NCBI GenBank assembly: GCA_949126835.1
Contig: OX421502.1
Span: forward strand, 33,250,727 to 33,314,726
Source of the DNA: Anisus vortex
Lineage: Eukaryota > Mollusca > Gastropoda > Planorbidae
DNA length: 64,000 nt
Reading direction: 5' to 3'
Positions 1-12,200 of this stretch are shown piece after piece (the first letter of the stretch is position 1; each line of letters begins with the position of its first letter). A model generated the notes under the pieces. It saw only the letters and a list, made by a program, of their open reading frames with translations. It did no database searches and was not told the DNA's origin. Position numbers and translations under genes: made by a program.

Positions 1-1055
1 CTCGCTACAAACACGAAAACACACATACACACATAAAGCAATGCAAGTGTACTAAAAAACATAAACAAGCACACCTTGAAATCAAGCAAAGGTAGACTAT
101 CCAGTCTGAATGCCTCGGCTGGTGGATTATCTCCCGTTCCCATCTCGTGAGTAGGAACTTGGGGTTAGAAACTCACGGGACGGCCTTTTTTTTTTATACG
201 ACGCGATGTGAGGGGGGCAGAAAAAAAAACCATCTCCTTTAATAGGGGGTGGATGCCGGAGAAGGGGGCTTAGGCTTTTAACAGTGTTGTGTTGTTTCTC
301 TTTTAAGCTTCCTGTTGCTCTTGATGACGGAAAGGTATATGTTAGGGGAATTCCCGGAGTACTTCATCACTAAGTGTCTATTGAAGTTGGTAGAGTAGAT
401 GTTTAACACAGGGGAGGGCGATGAGAGATTCACAAACCGAAAAGAGAGGGATGGAGGGGGGGGGGTGAGGCTTTGCTTTATAAGACTTTTCCTTCGAAGA
501 GTGTGTATGTAATATGTTTGCTTGTTATATTTTCTTTTTTTTTATTATAATATTACTTTGCTGATAAACACACTCACACATAAACACGCACAGACATAAA
601 CACACACACACTCAAACATAAAAACACTTACACATAAACACACTTACTCACTAAAAGCTTTTGATAATGTTTTCTGAAATCGTTGTAGCCTATTTACCTG
701 CAATTTGTACATCGTTAACCTAAAATACACATGTAGAAAAATGACTTAAAACGGTACTGTAGTGCATGAACCTAGAACATTTATGTCAAATATAAACGTA
801 GAACATAATTGTTGACAATAATATAGACAATGTATGTAGAACATAGAAGTAGAACATTAACCAAGAATATTAATTGTGAATATTAACATAGAACATTCAA
901 GTAGAACAGTATTGGGTAGAACATCACGTTATCTTGACTCCATTGTTGATAGAGAGCGAATGGGTCAAAACACATGTATCACTCACTACTGCTATCAAAC
1001 TATAAAGTAATATTATTACTTATGCCTTATGCCTTGGTACTACCCGTGGTGGAAG
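1..1055. other. Non-coding, CA-rich intronic or flanking DNA
   Basis: I see no gene here. The stretch holds imperfect CA/TA microsatellite (1-45 and 560-655), poly-T and poly-G runs, and AT-rich sequence with many GTAGAACAT-like words between 735 and 930. It most likely belongs to an intron of the adenylyl cyclase gene whose later exons start at 3138, because that gene is open at its 5' end, but no exon can be placed here. Confidence 0.5.
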
Positions 1056-1059
1056 CTCC

Positions 1060-1335
1060 ACCAGTCAACAGTTGCCTAGTTTCGTACAGGTCACTGTCCT
1101 ATAGGTGCCTATTTCGGAAGGTTCAGGCCCCACCTGGACTGGCGGAGTCGAAATTGCAGGGAAGCAGAACAGACGGTCGAGCAGTTGCTTTTAGACTGCC
1201 CTGCCTTGCAGGAGGATAGGGTGGATAGGAACGGTCAACTGTTTGCACCGAACCTAGATTCTCTATGGTGACTTAGCTACACCGTGTATCTAGCACAGTT
1301 TGTCCTCCGAGACCTAAGAGAGTAATCACTCGGGT
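1060..1335 (+). mobile_element. LINE 3' fragment (end of reverse-transcriptase ORF)
   Basis: One frame from about 1140 to 1270 reads CREAEQTVEQLLLDCPALQ and then QEDR, followed by a stop. This matches the degenerate C-terminal zinc-knuckle region of many non-LTR retrotransposon polyproteins (C-x-T-x-E/H-LL-x-CP-x-L). The upstream part, around 1075-1135, reads in another frame, so the fragment is frameshifted. No reverse-transcriptase core and no poly-A tail can be seen. I read it as a short dead LINE remnant; the clade cannot be told. Confidence 0.6.
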
Positions 1336-2341
1336 GAATTCGTACTTCGTTTCAAACAAAACCCATGATCATTGTACTTTTATTATGTTGTAAACATTTG
1401 ACAATAACATAAGCGTGTAAGTCATTGGCTAGTATTAGGCGCATGAATGTGTTTGGAGACAAGAGGGCTTACAGAGATTCCCCCAAACTAGGGCGCTTAT
1501 TCCGACACAAGGGCCCAGACAACGGCACATATACGTATTCCCTAGATTCTAGATTAATCTCCCGACATGCATCCATTCCCCGGCCCGGTACATGTTTTCT
1601 TTTTCTCCTCGTGTCTGATCAATTTGAGACTTTCTATTCTAATACATGTACGACTTTTGGAAGGGGTAGGGGAGGAGAGAGTCAGGGAGAGCGTGGAAGA
1701 CAGTTACGACAGCCTGGCCCCTATTGACGCGACCATTGTACCGGGTCAATAAGCGAGATGTTGACAAACCAGAACAGTCACTTAACAACGATTTCACGAG
1801 GTCCGTTCAGTCTGAAGCCGAGGCTTTCGGCTGAGAGGGAGAAATTGGGTGGGTGGGTGGGGACCTTGTGTTTTGTTTTTGTTTATTTAGCAGGAGAGGG
1901 GGAGGGCGATGGGAGGGGGGTGTGCAGACATCTTTAATCGATTTCTGCTTAACATTCCCCTTCCTCTTGTTGACAGCATGTCACCACTGTCAGCAGGTTT
2001 CCCTGACATAATAAAAAATTTATATCTGTCCAAGATCTAGATGACGTAGTTGTGTCCACTGACATTTGATCCATTTCATTGACTCGATGGGTTGTGCTGG
2101 TTGATATTATAAGCTGCTGCAGCTGATCTAATAATGTCCAAGCTGACATTGCACGGGGGTAGTAGTCTTACGTCTATACTGATCAACTTGACCGGCATAT
2201 AATTAATGGGGTCCGCTACATAGCTGAAGATGCCAATGGGAAACTTTAGGCCTATCAACTTGCTACGTTTCGTTCATATCATAATTTGTTATAAGTTGAA
2301 GTAAATCATAGTGGATATTATATATATAATATAGTATGTAA
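1336..2341. other. No recognisable gene
   Basis: Intronic or flanking DNA with G-rich runs (1840-1925). Short open frames exist but have no codon pattern, motif or splice context that supports a gene. A TA-rich patch (2320-2335) borders the SINE that follows. Confidence 0.4.
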
Positions 2342-2595
2342 AGTATCCCGTCGGACCAAATTGTTCATAGGGCCAGTGAAGCAGCGTTCACCATTTCTGT
2401 GGCCGCGGCATACTAGGGGATGTGTGGCCAGCACAATGCCCAGCCGTCTTTACTTTACCCTAACTAATGTCGGTCACTCATCAGAGCTGGGTAGACTCAG
2501 GGACATCCTCTAGTCCCGGGAAAAAAAATCATATCCTTCACCAGGACCCTCGGTATGCCATCCGAACGCGCTGCCGGCTCGGGCACGGTGCCCCA
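2342..2595 (-). mobile_element. tRNA-derived SINE, family 1, copy a
   Basis: On the minus strand this is a diverged copy of the family-1 SINE seen best at 30565-30840. The tRNA-like head lies at the high-coordinate end, with the words CGGCAGCGCGTTCGGATGG and CCGAGGGTCCTGG. The body runs through the CCTCTGATGAGTG region and the tail ends at GACGGGATACTT. The B-box is mutated in this copy. It sits in the intron upstream of the exon at 3138, in the opposite orientation to the gene. Confidence 0.8.
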
Positions 2596-3137
2596 TGATA
2601 TTATATATGCAATACAGTTACTGTTTTTTTGTTGTTGTTTTTTTTTGCTTCTCAGATTGTGGTCACTAAAGTTCTTTTTTGCTCTTTAGTTTAGTTAGGG
2701 GTGATATGGTGCGAACAGTGTGATAATTTCGAAATGGGAGCGTGTTAATGGAGTGGGGTGAGGATAGTGCTGCTTACAAGACGTAGAGCTACTCAAACAC
2801 ACCGTCTACCGTTTATTATGCTAGTGAAGATCATTTCATATTTTTATTTTTACATAATAGTAGAATATGGATCTAAGTCAATTATGCTTGATCTTGTGAA
2901 ATTTGTCACATAACTTTTAACAAGATGTAATAGGGACTCACTATCTGGGCATGTAATAGTATGAATGGCAGTGTTTTACTTGTTTTACATCTTGTATTTA
3001 GTGTTATCGAAGGTCAAATGTAACAGTGTGTCAAAGTTTGATACGCTTAATTATATCATTGTATGTCAGAAAACTCAAGGCATATTCAATACAATTCCGT
3101 AACAATAATATGTGTATCTCTTTATCTTCTCCAACAG

Positions 3138-3221
3138 ATATGAGAGGCAGGAAAGAATTAATAGAGCACTATGACCCAGCCCAGTCCAGCTTCACCATCA
3201 AACATAGGGAGGAGATACGAA
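3138..3221 (+). CDS. ADCY9: ADCY9-like exon: end of C1a
   Basis: 84 bp, phase 1 at both ends. The acceptor is CCAACAG and the donor is A|GTGAGT. It encodes RGRKELIEHYDPAQ and on to HREEIR, which sits where vertebrate ADCY9 has the stretch after its last C1a strand helix, just before the KTYLISG block. The codon at the 5' junction is split, so its residue depends on an exon outside the window. Confidence 0.85.
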
Positions 3222-6200
3222 GTGAGTATCATCTAGCCATGTAGTGTGTGTGTGTCTTTACCTTTTGAGCCATTTTACTTAATCCAGCACTGTATCTACA
3301 GTGTGATAAATCTAGCCATGTGCAATTTAGCTAGTTATGTCCCTTGACCTAAGTAGAGAGAGAAAATGCTGATACATTTTACATACCTGGGTACCTCCCC
3401 TTGTATTTCGCCGTATTGCTACGCCTTTGACACCCTCGATACGGTGTTACGAACAATTTAGAAACGAATACGGTCAACGGAAAATGTATCATTTTTCAAA
3501 TTTTTTGTGTGGATAGATTAAGAAAGAAAAGTTGTCAATAATATTTGTTTACTTTTGGAGTTTAAATCGTAGCCTAGCATTTCTATTTGGATACCCTAAA
3601 CGAGAAAATAAAAAAACAAAACAGTATATTTTCAAGAAGCATACATACGTTTTGAAGCTCATATTATGTGGTAATCGGTAATTCCCCATTACTTCACGCC
3701 TTTCTTTTTTTTAGGTCAATCTGTCTATCGATTTTACTATCTATCTATTTATATATATGTATAGATATAGATATATATTGTCACGTTGACTCACTATATC
3801 TGACTGATCTAAGTGTCAAATTCCCGCCAACCAGTGCCCTCACATAGGGGAGGGGGGGGGCAAAGAGAGGGCGCATATGCCCGGGGGCGGCACTTCGAGG
3901 GGGGGGGGGGCAAATGTTGTTTAAATAGAGCACTAAACAAGCAGTTACAGAATGCAAGGGGCGGCGCTGAAACTTTTGCCCTGGGGCGCCAAATAAGCTT
4001 GTAAAGGCACTGCCGTCAACTGTCCTTAAAATGCACTTTTGGGTCAGTTAGAATACGCCAATTAAAAATGGCATTTACCCAGGTATGATTTAAAAAAAAA
4101 CGGCTGAAAACTGAAAATACACTTTTTTTATTGCTTGTTTTGCATTGGCACTAGATATCAAGACATTCTTTATCACTGGACGCAAGCCTGGGAAGGAGGG
4201 TATCCCTGGACTGGAGCAGTTGGCCGATGAAAGGCCCGCAGACCTTGCGGTGGACAGCCCAGTGAGTCAGGTGAGTTGACCGTAGGCTTGTCGTAATCGT
4301 TGATCTTTTAATCTTTATTTCTGTTCATCCCTGGTATCCATAGCAAAGGTGTCTCAAACAGTGACCCGTATGCACGTGATAACACCGAACGATTCTATCA
4401 TAATCGATTGTATCGGAAACAAAAGCCTGAATCAATAAAGTTATCCTATACAACGGTATCAATGCCACCATTGGCTCAAGTGGTCTACTATTCCAGTCAA
4501 TGGCAAGGGACTTTGGTGTTTGCAGTACTGACCTATATACACGGGTCCCCCCAATGCTTATATAGAAGTATACATTGTTTTTGAATACCAGACCGTGGTG
4601 CATAATTTACTATGAAACTGGCATGAACAATTTTTGTTTGCTATTCAAGAGACAACTTCCTGATGTAAAATGACAACACATAAAATAACTAGAAATACTA
4701 TTTTATGTCTTAGTATACGGGAGTATACAAATAAATACTTTAAAATATCATATAATATTTGAGCCAGCTAGTTTATATTTTTAACTTTGTGAAGGCGTTT
4801 AAAGGCAGACCTTTTTTGTTGGCCTCATTGAGAGTTGATGTAGTGCCCATCCTTGTATATGTTACGGCCAAAGCCCGAAGTCGGCCAGATCGCGATTATC
4901 ACCTCACATTTGACCGGCCAATGCCCGAACTTTTCTTCATTTCGGACCTTGGCCGGCCAGTTCGCGAAATGGCCAGGGCAGGGGCGAACTGGCCGATTAA
5001 GAAGGTCGTGAGCAGATTTTGAGTGTTTGTGTACCGTAATTATTTATTAGGCCTATATTGATTAATTAATTATACTAAATTACAAAATCAGTCAAATTAG
5101 TTTATTATAGTAAATTATCAATCTTTCATTAAAATAAATTTAAAAAATCAATCAAATTAGTTTATTATTGTAAATTATCCATCTTTATTTATACTAAATT
5201 ACAAAATCAGTCATGTTCGTCTATTATAGTAAATTTTCAAACTTTATCATCATTTGATACAACAAGATAAACTTTTATGACATTTCGAATTACACAGCAG
5301 TTAGTTATTTTTACATTTGCATCGAGTGTATCTTTGGTGCGGCCACTTCGGGCTTTGGCCGTAACTTATATATTATATATATATATATATCAGTGCTATG
5401 CAAGTGTGCACGTCAGTGATCTGTGAAATGTATAGATTAAGCAAGGACTTGTACATTTTTAATCCGCCATATTGACTGATCACTGATCAATAAAATTATA
5501 TTTATTTCCTTAACACTGACCTGTAAATACATTGATAGTGACTAGTGACCATTACTTTCCAGTAGGTGAACATGTACTTTGATTTAAAATTAACTTTTGA
5601 AAACAAATTCAATATATTGAATCATTTTTTCTACCCCTTTTTAACGCAATGAATTTGTCAAAACTGACTCAAAACTACCTTCGGTTGCTCTGTTTGAGCC
5701 ACATAAAATGGCTTTATCGGCGTGCCGCCAGTTGCACACTCCTGCACTAAACCATAATACGCTGACCCTTGAAGATTAACCGATCAACATTTGATTATCA
5801 TATCTTTTCTCGTTGTTTTTTTTATATGGCATCATGAGTCATGAACCCTGGCATCATGAGTCATGAACCCTGGCATCATGAGTCATGAACCCTGGCATCA
5901 TGAGTCATGAACCCTGGCATCATGAGTCATGAACCCTGGCATCATGAGTCATGAACCCAACCTTTTTAATTTATCACATACATTTGTGTGTGTGTGTGTT
6001 CTAGCAATGACTGTTTACTATTTTTCTGTGTTTTATTTAATATTTCAGCAATCTACAGTGGCTGATTTGTCAAACGCTGAGGTAAGTCTTGTGAGCTCAC
6101 ATGTTCTGTTCTGTCTTTTAAGCTAAAAAAATTTTTTTTTTAATATTTCTTTTCACAAGTGGTTCATTTTGTTTTGGGTATGTCTAAAACTGTGACAGAA

Positions 6201-9200
6201 ATGAATTTAAGATTTGTGCTAAATACTTTCTGTGGCCCTTATTTTATATGTATAGGTTGACAGGCTATGCTTGTACTTTCAATGGACGTTATTTTTGTTT
6301 TTATGTCTAAAAGACTTGGTAACATGAACGTTTTAGGGTCTAGAGACTTGGTCACAATGTAGATAAGCATAATGACGATTAACCCTTACAGTCCCGCGCG
6401 CGCATATAGGGGAACTGAAGGCAGCATAGATAAGAAGTAGGTCGGTACGGGAAGGGTTAATGCAGGGGTCATAACTCAAAATATACCAATATGTGACTTT
6501 GCCCGTTCTTTCAGAATAGCCTCCATTAAGGCAGAATGAATAATGCAGTGTGTGTGTCTTGTTTTGACAGGTTTCTGGTGCCGTTTCAGCCGACCTTTTC
6601 TCAGGCACCACTGCTGCCGACCTATTCTCCAAGCGTGTCCCAGACGTCATGTCCCTCCCAGATGCCAGAAACAAGGCCCATAGCAACGCCGCCGAACAAT
6701 CAGGTACCTATCTAGCTAGACACCTGTGACATCCATTTATAGTCTCTTTATATAATTTATATCATAACCCACTGCTTAGATGGTTTTATTTATAAGTGTC
6801 TAAGCCTATGTGTAGATTAGACCTTGACCAATTTTTTTGTTTTCAATTTCTTTATACTTTATTGTATTTCGACTTCATTGACTGGTGCATTTGAATTACA
6901 GCATTGCGATTGGTTTGTTTCAAAATAGGACAAAAGATTCACTTTTTCTTTCTTTCTAAATTATAGTTTCGCCTTTTTATTAATGCATAACTTAATGTAG
7001 ACTGCAAGACTATTGTTTTTGTATTCAGTTTTTGTATTCATTTGAATAGTTTATAGCTTATCTCTTTCAAATATCGTAGTTAGGCGTAGTTCATTCTACA
7101 AACTGAAGAATATTTTACTAGAATTTCTTTTTTTTTTGTTTCAAAGAAGTAAGTTATTATAGACATACAGAGCAGGTAAAGTAAAGCTCACTGGATGTGG
7201 GTTGTACGGTAGCCTAAATGTACAATGGGATTGTGTGGCCGGGAAATAATCCTGGAACTTTTTTTTTTTTTTCCCCTTTTTATTTCTCTCCTCGGTGTAT
7301 GGGGTTGACATTAAAATATAACAAACTGTTTATTGAGATTTGAACCAAAGACTACCAAGTCGACAGTAATGTGAGCAACGCGAACAAATGATTATTTGAA
7401 GACGATTTTTTTTTAAAACTTAAAATATAAATATCAATGCATTGCATTAGTATATCCCATCCCATAGTAACAATAACAGGAAAGTCAAATAAAGGGGGAA
7501 TGTTTCCGGTATAAGTTGCGTCACTTTTTATTTTTACATTACTCTGTTCTCTGAACGTTTTTTTTTTAAATGAATACTTGTAGAGCTATCTTTTTCTAAA
7601 ATATGTTATTCCTTTGTACGGTTTTAATAACGTTACTAGACTCAGATATTACACATTGCTATTCTTCAATATAAGCCGTCGTTAATGCTTACAGCAGAAA
7701 ATATATCATTCATGCAGAATGCTGCTATCTCTCAAAAAGCATTTGCAGTGAATCCGAAAATGACCGATGATTTCATTCTTAATGCATGTGACTTAAGTTT
7801 TCCTTTTTTTTTGTAATCACGAAGTTGTTTGTTTTATGTCTTATATTTTTTTATAAAGAAGACTTATATATAGATTTTTTTAAAATACGTTTTACTTAGC
7901 AAACGCTGGCCGTGACGTAATCACGATACCGAGGTTTAAGGTGGGGTGGGGTGTGACAAACAGTGCAAGTTGTAAACTCTGATCTTGTAAAACAACGTCA
8001 CTCTAAATTCTACTGTTTTTTTTTTAATGTCTTTTTTTTACTGAAGAAAAGCGGTCCATAAATGACGATAGAGTCTATATGTGACGTGGAGGAGAGCAAT
8101 GTTTATAAAATGTGACGTCACGTCATATGCACCTTGAAATAGTTTTTGTGACATCACATTAAAATGATGGTCTGACTTTTTATTAAAGCCATTTTTTTTT
8201 AAAGCAGATTTATCTGTTTCATGAAGGAATTACCACTTTTATTTTTCTTCTTGTTTTAAGTAGTGGCGCCAAGTGAGTTGACTTCAATATTAATGTATAT
8301 ATCTGTGTGCATGTTTCTTGTGTGTTGCATCTTGCACTCTAAGACACGGCTAGCGCACGTGTTTCTCTCCGCTGTCTGTGTTTCTCTTCACTGTCGTGTT
8401 CGGTGGACGTTTGTTTTTTCGAACGCTGCCGTATGCCGTGTCGCATTAAGTGTTTGCCGTGTCGCAATATGTGTTTGCTGTGCCGTATGATGTGTTTGCC
8501 GTGTCGCATGTGTTTGCTGTATCACACGAAGTGTCAGCAGCGCACGCGCCATGTTTTCCTGTCGCATGAGTTTGCCGTGCCACGCGCCTGCATGACGTGT
8601 TTTTGTCGTATCACACGCTGTGTAAACAGTGTCACACGCCTTGTCTGTCTTGTCACATGATGTGAAAACAACATAATGCAGATCTGAGTGAACGATCTGT
8701 CACGACTATGTATTAGTATGTATGTAATATGAAATGCTTGTGGCCTGATTTTATTTTGTTTTTAAATATGTCGGCTGAGAAACAAAATCGTTTCTGTTAA
8801 GACACGGTTGCCAAGCGACGGCGCGTTTCGGCTGGCTTACCGAAGGTTCTTGGTTCGAATCATGATCAAGGTTTAGGATATCTTTCCGCCCACGGAAGGT
8901 GGTGTCCCTGAGTCTACCCGGCACTGACGGGTACCTGACATTAGTTGGTGTAAAGAAAAAGGCAGCTGGGCATTGTGCTGACCACACAATCTCCTAGCAT
9001 GCCGTGGCCAACAGAAGCTGATGAACGCTGTTTCATCGGCCCTATGATCGATACGGTGCGACGGGTGCTTTACTTTCACTTATGTAAGCTAAGACTCCAC
9101 CAACATTTGCCATTTAAGTCCTACATAATTTAGTCATCACTACATTTTTCACAAACCCTTAATGTTTTGTTAATTGGCTCTATCCTCACCAACAAGAATC

Positions 9201-12200
9201 GGTCTTTCACCACGAATAGATTTGTAACATATGCAGCAATATACACCGTTATGAAAACATCAGTTATTGTTTACTAGTTGTTGTTGCACCATTTAAAACA
9301 ACAACAACGATGATTTTGCCTGCAGGTATTTGGTGAAATCTAACCCAGACTGTATTTTGTGGTCTAGCCTGGTATACTAATGGTTGTCCATGTTCAATGC
9401 TCTCAATATCTGCATTCGCAGCGGATCACATACAAGTTGTTGTTATTCGTTCTCACACTCTCACTCTCTCTCACTCACCTCTCTAACACACACACTCTCT
9501 CTCTCTCACTTACACTCTCTTACACTCTCTCTCACTCACATCCTATCTCACTCACACACTCTTTCTCAATCTATCCCTCTCTCTCTCTCTCTTTTTCACA
9601 CCATCTCTCTCACTCTCACTCACACACCCTCTCTTGCGTGATTGTCTACGCTGCTTGCTGCGCTGACATTTGTCTCCCTATAGTGACATATGCCACGTTG
9701 ACATTTTGTGACGGTTGGCTTTTGTTGTAGCGCTGTTAGTGCCGCCTTTTAGTTCTCTCCGTGCCCTTCGAAAAAAAAAGCATAAATCAACAGAATGGTT
9801 CTTTGTGTGTATTTTGTAAGGTACGAGTCCAATCTGAGTACAAATGAAGTGTAGACATACGAGTTGTTGACAAGTGGTAGGTGGGCTGAAGTGGATTGGG
9901 GGCCCCACACAAGCTGGGCACAAGGGTGGATTCTAAGGCGAAATTCCAGAGTTCGAATCTTGAAAGGCGTAGCGACAATGCCTGTGTGTGTTATCCACAG
10001 TCTCTCAATACAAGGGCACATGGATATTTACTGCCTGTTGAAAAAAGATGTGACCTATCCACAGTAGAATTATTACTTCGAATCTAATTAAATGTCTGGA
10101 GCAGAAAAGAAAAATTTAAACACGAAACTTTTCAGTAGGGAAGTCCGCAAGCAGCGTTAGACTTTATTAGAAAACCATTTTTGTTATATAAATATTATGC
10201 ATTCATATATACATTCATCATTTGAGCCCAGTTTGTGATTTGCATTCTGTTACAAAACTACAGACTTCTATTATATACATTCATCATTTGAGCCCAGTTT
10301 GTGATTTGCATTCTGTTACAAAACTACAGACTTCTATTATATACATTCATCATTTGAGCCCAGTTTGTGATTTGCATTCTGTTACAAAACTACAGACTTC
10401 TATTATATAGGTGGAGTATTAAAATGCGTCGTAAAATGATGAAATTATGAATCTGTCTAAAAATGATGCAACGTGTGAATATCCCTGAAAAACAGTGGAG
10501 TTTAAAAAAATGCTTTAAAATGAATATGCCGAAAAAAATGTAATTTTGAATATCCCTTAAAATATTATGGAATTTTTTTATATTATACCTTAAATATAAC
10601 TTGAATTGAAAATGCCTGTAAGTGGAGTTTGGGAAAGCTAGTGAAATTTGCTATATAATAGACAAAGCAGTCTTTAAGCTTTTTTTTTTTTTTTGGAAAT
10701 AAAAAAAAATGTGTCAAAATATGTTGTTAAATTATTAGATCGAAGTCATTTGTTCTAATAGTATCTTTTTCTGAATTTATCCCCTTAGTTCTTTATTTAC
10801 TGAAATTATTTTATTTTTTCAATTTGGACTACCTATATACTTACTCATCAATAAGACACTTCACACATACATTGTATCCCGTCGGACTAAATTGATCCAT
10901 TGGGCCGGTGAAGCAGCGTTCACCGGTTCTGTAGCCACGGCATACTAGTGGATTGTGTGGCCAGCACAATGTCCAGCTGCCTTTACTTTAGCCCAGCTAA
11001 GGTCAGGTGCCCATAAAGAGCACCTCAGACTCACCACATCACCCTCCAGACCCGGGAACAAATCCTAGCCTTCACCAGGGTTCGAACCCAGGACATGTGG
11101 GTACGCCAGCCGAACGCGTTGCCACCTCGACCACGGTGTCCCTGTCACGCATATACTGGATTGTAAACAGTTTTGAAAAGTTTTGAATTATGAAATAATT
11201 TCAAAACGTGAAGGAAACAAAAAATACATTAAACTAATGAAGCCATGAATAAGAGTTTTAATCTTGTATTAAGATCTTTTGTTTTTGTCATTTTTTCTTT
11301 GACATTCTTCTGTTCTCTAGGAGACCAGACGTGTGGCCGTCGCGTGGTGTTTCTCTGACGTAATCCTCCACATTGTCTTTTCACATCTTCCCGCCATTCA
11401 CCATATGAACTTTAAATAAAAAAAAGATATTTTTATATAGAAAACTAAAAGAGAATTATTTTTTTCTAAATGTATGCTGAATAGAAAACTGTGTGTGTGT
11501 TTATTTTGTTGTCATAGAAACGGTATTTTAGCGCCAACCCCGGAGTGTCCATTATTGTGCTGAAAGTAAAAAAAGAAACAGAAAAAAACAACAACCTTCT
11601 GCTTGGTTTTAATAATTGAGGAAGGTCCTTTCATGGTCGGGCCGACCATTTTGATCACGCGACGTAGTTCATCTCTTTCATCTGCCGCGAGGCCAATTTT
11701 GTAAATATTTTTTTTTCATCTTTTAATAAATGAAGCTTAAGTAGAATGACGTCATCTGAGTGTGTGTTCTACTTACTTTCGTTTATTATCTTATCTTCTC
11801 TGATACATTACAGACGCTCTTTCTATAAGAAGGAAGAAAGGGTAGAGGTGGTGGGGAGGGGGGGGGGTGAATGCGACAAGTATTTTATTTTTCTTTAAAC
11901 TAATGTATTCATTTATTTTATTATTTTTTTTCGCGTTTCTCTAAAGGTCATTTTAACCAAACAGAACTGATCATTCGCTTCTGCCACAATTAAAGAAGTG
12001 AATTGTCTGGCCAGTACAATGCCCTCCTTCCTCTCCTCACCATAACGACAACATGGCCTACCCACATCACTAAAAGAAGTGAATTGTCTGGCCAGTACAA
12101 TGCCCTCCTTCCTCTCCTCACCATAACGACAACATGGCCTACTTACATCACTAAAAGAAGTGAATTGTCTGGCCAGTACAATGCCCTCCTTCCTCTCCTC

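Noticed and set aside
7190..7260. Possible eighth family-1 SINE remnant
   Set aside because: Only two short words match and the order requires a large internal deletion; not enough to annotate.
9890..9990. GAGTTCGAATCTTG resembling a B-box
   Set aside because: No A-box at the right distance and no match to either SINE family.
10222..10410. 62-codon repetitive frame
   Set aside because: A result of a 66-bp tandem repeat whose period is a multiple of three.
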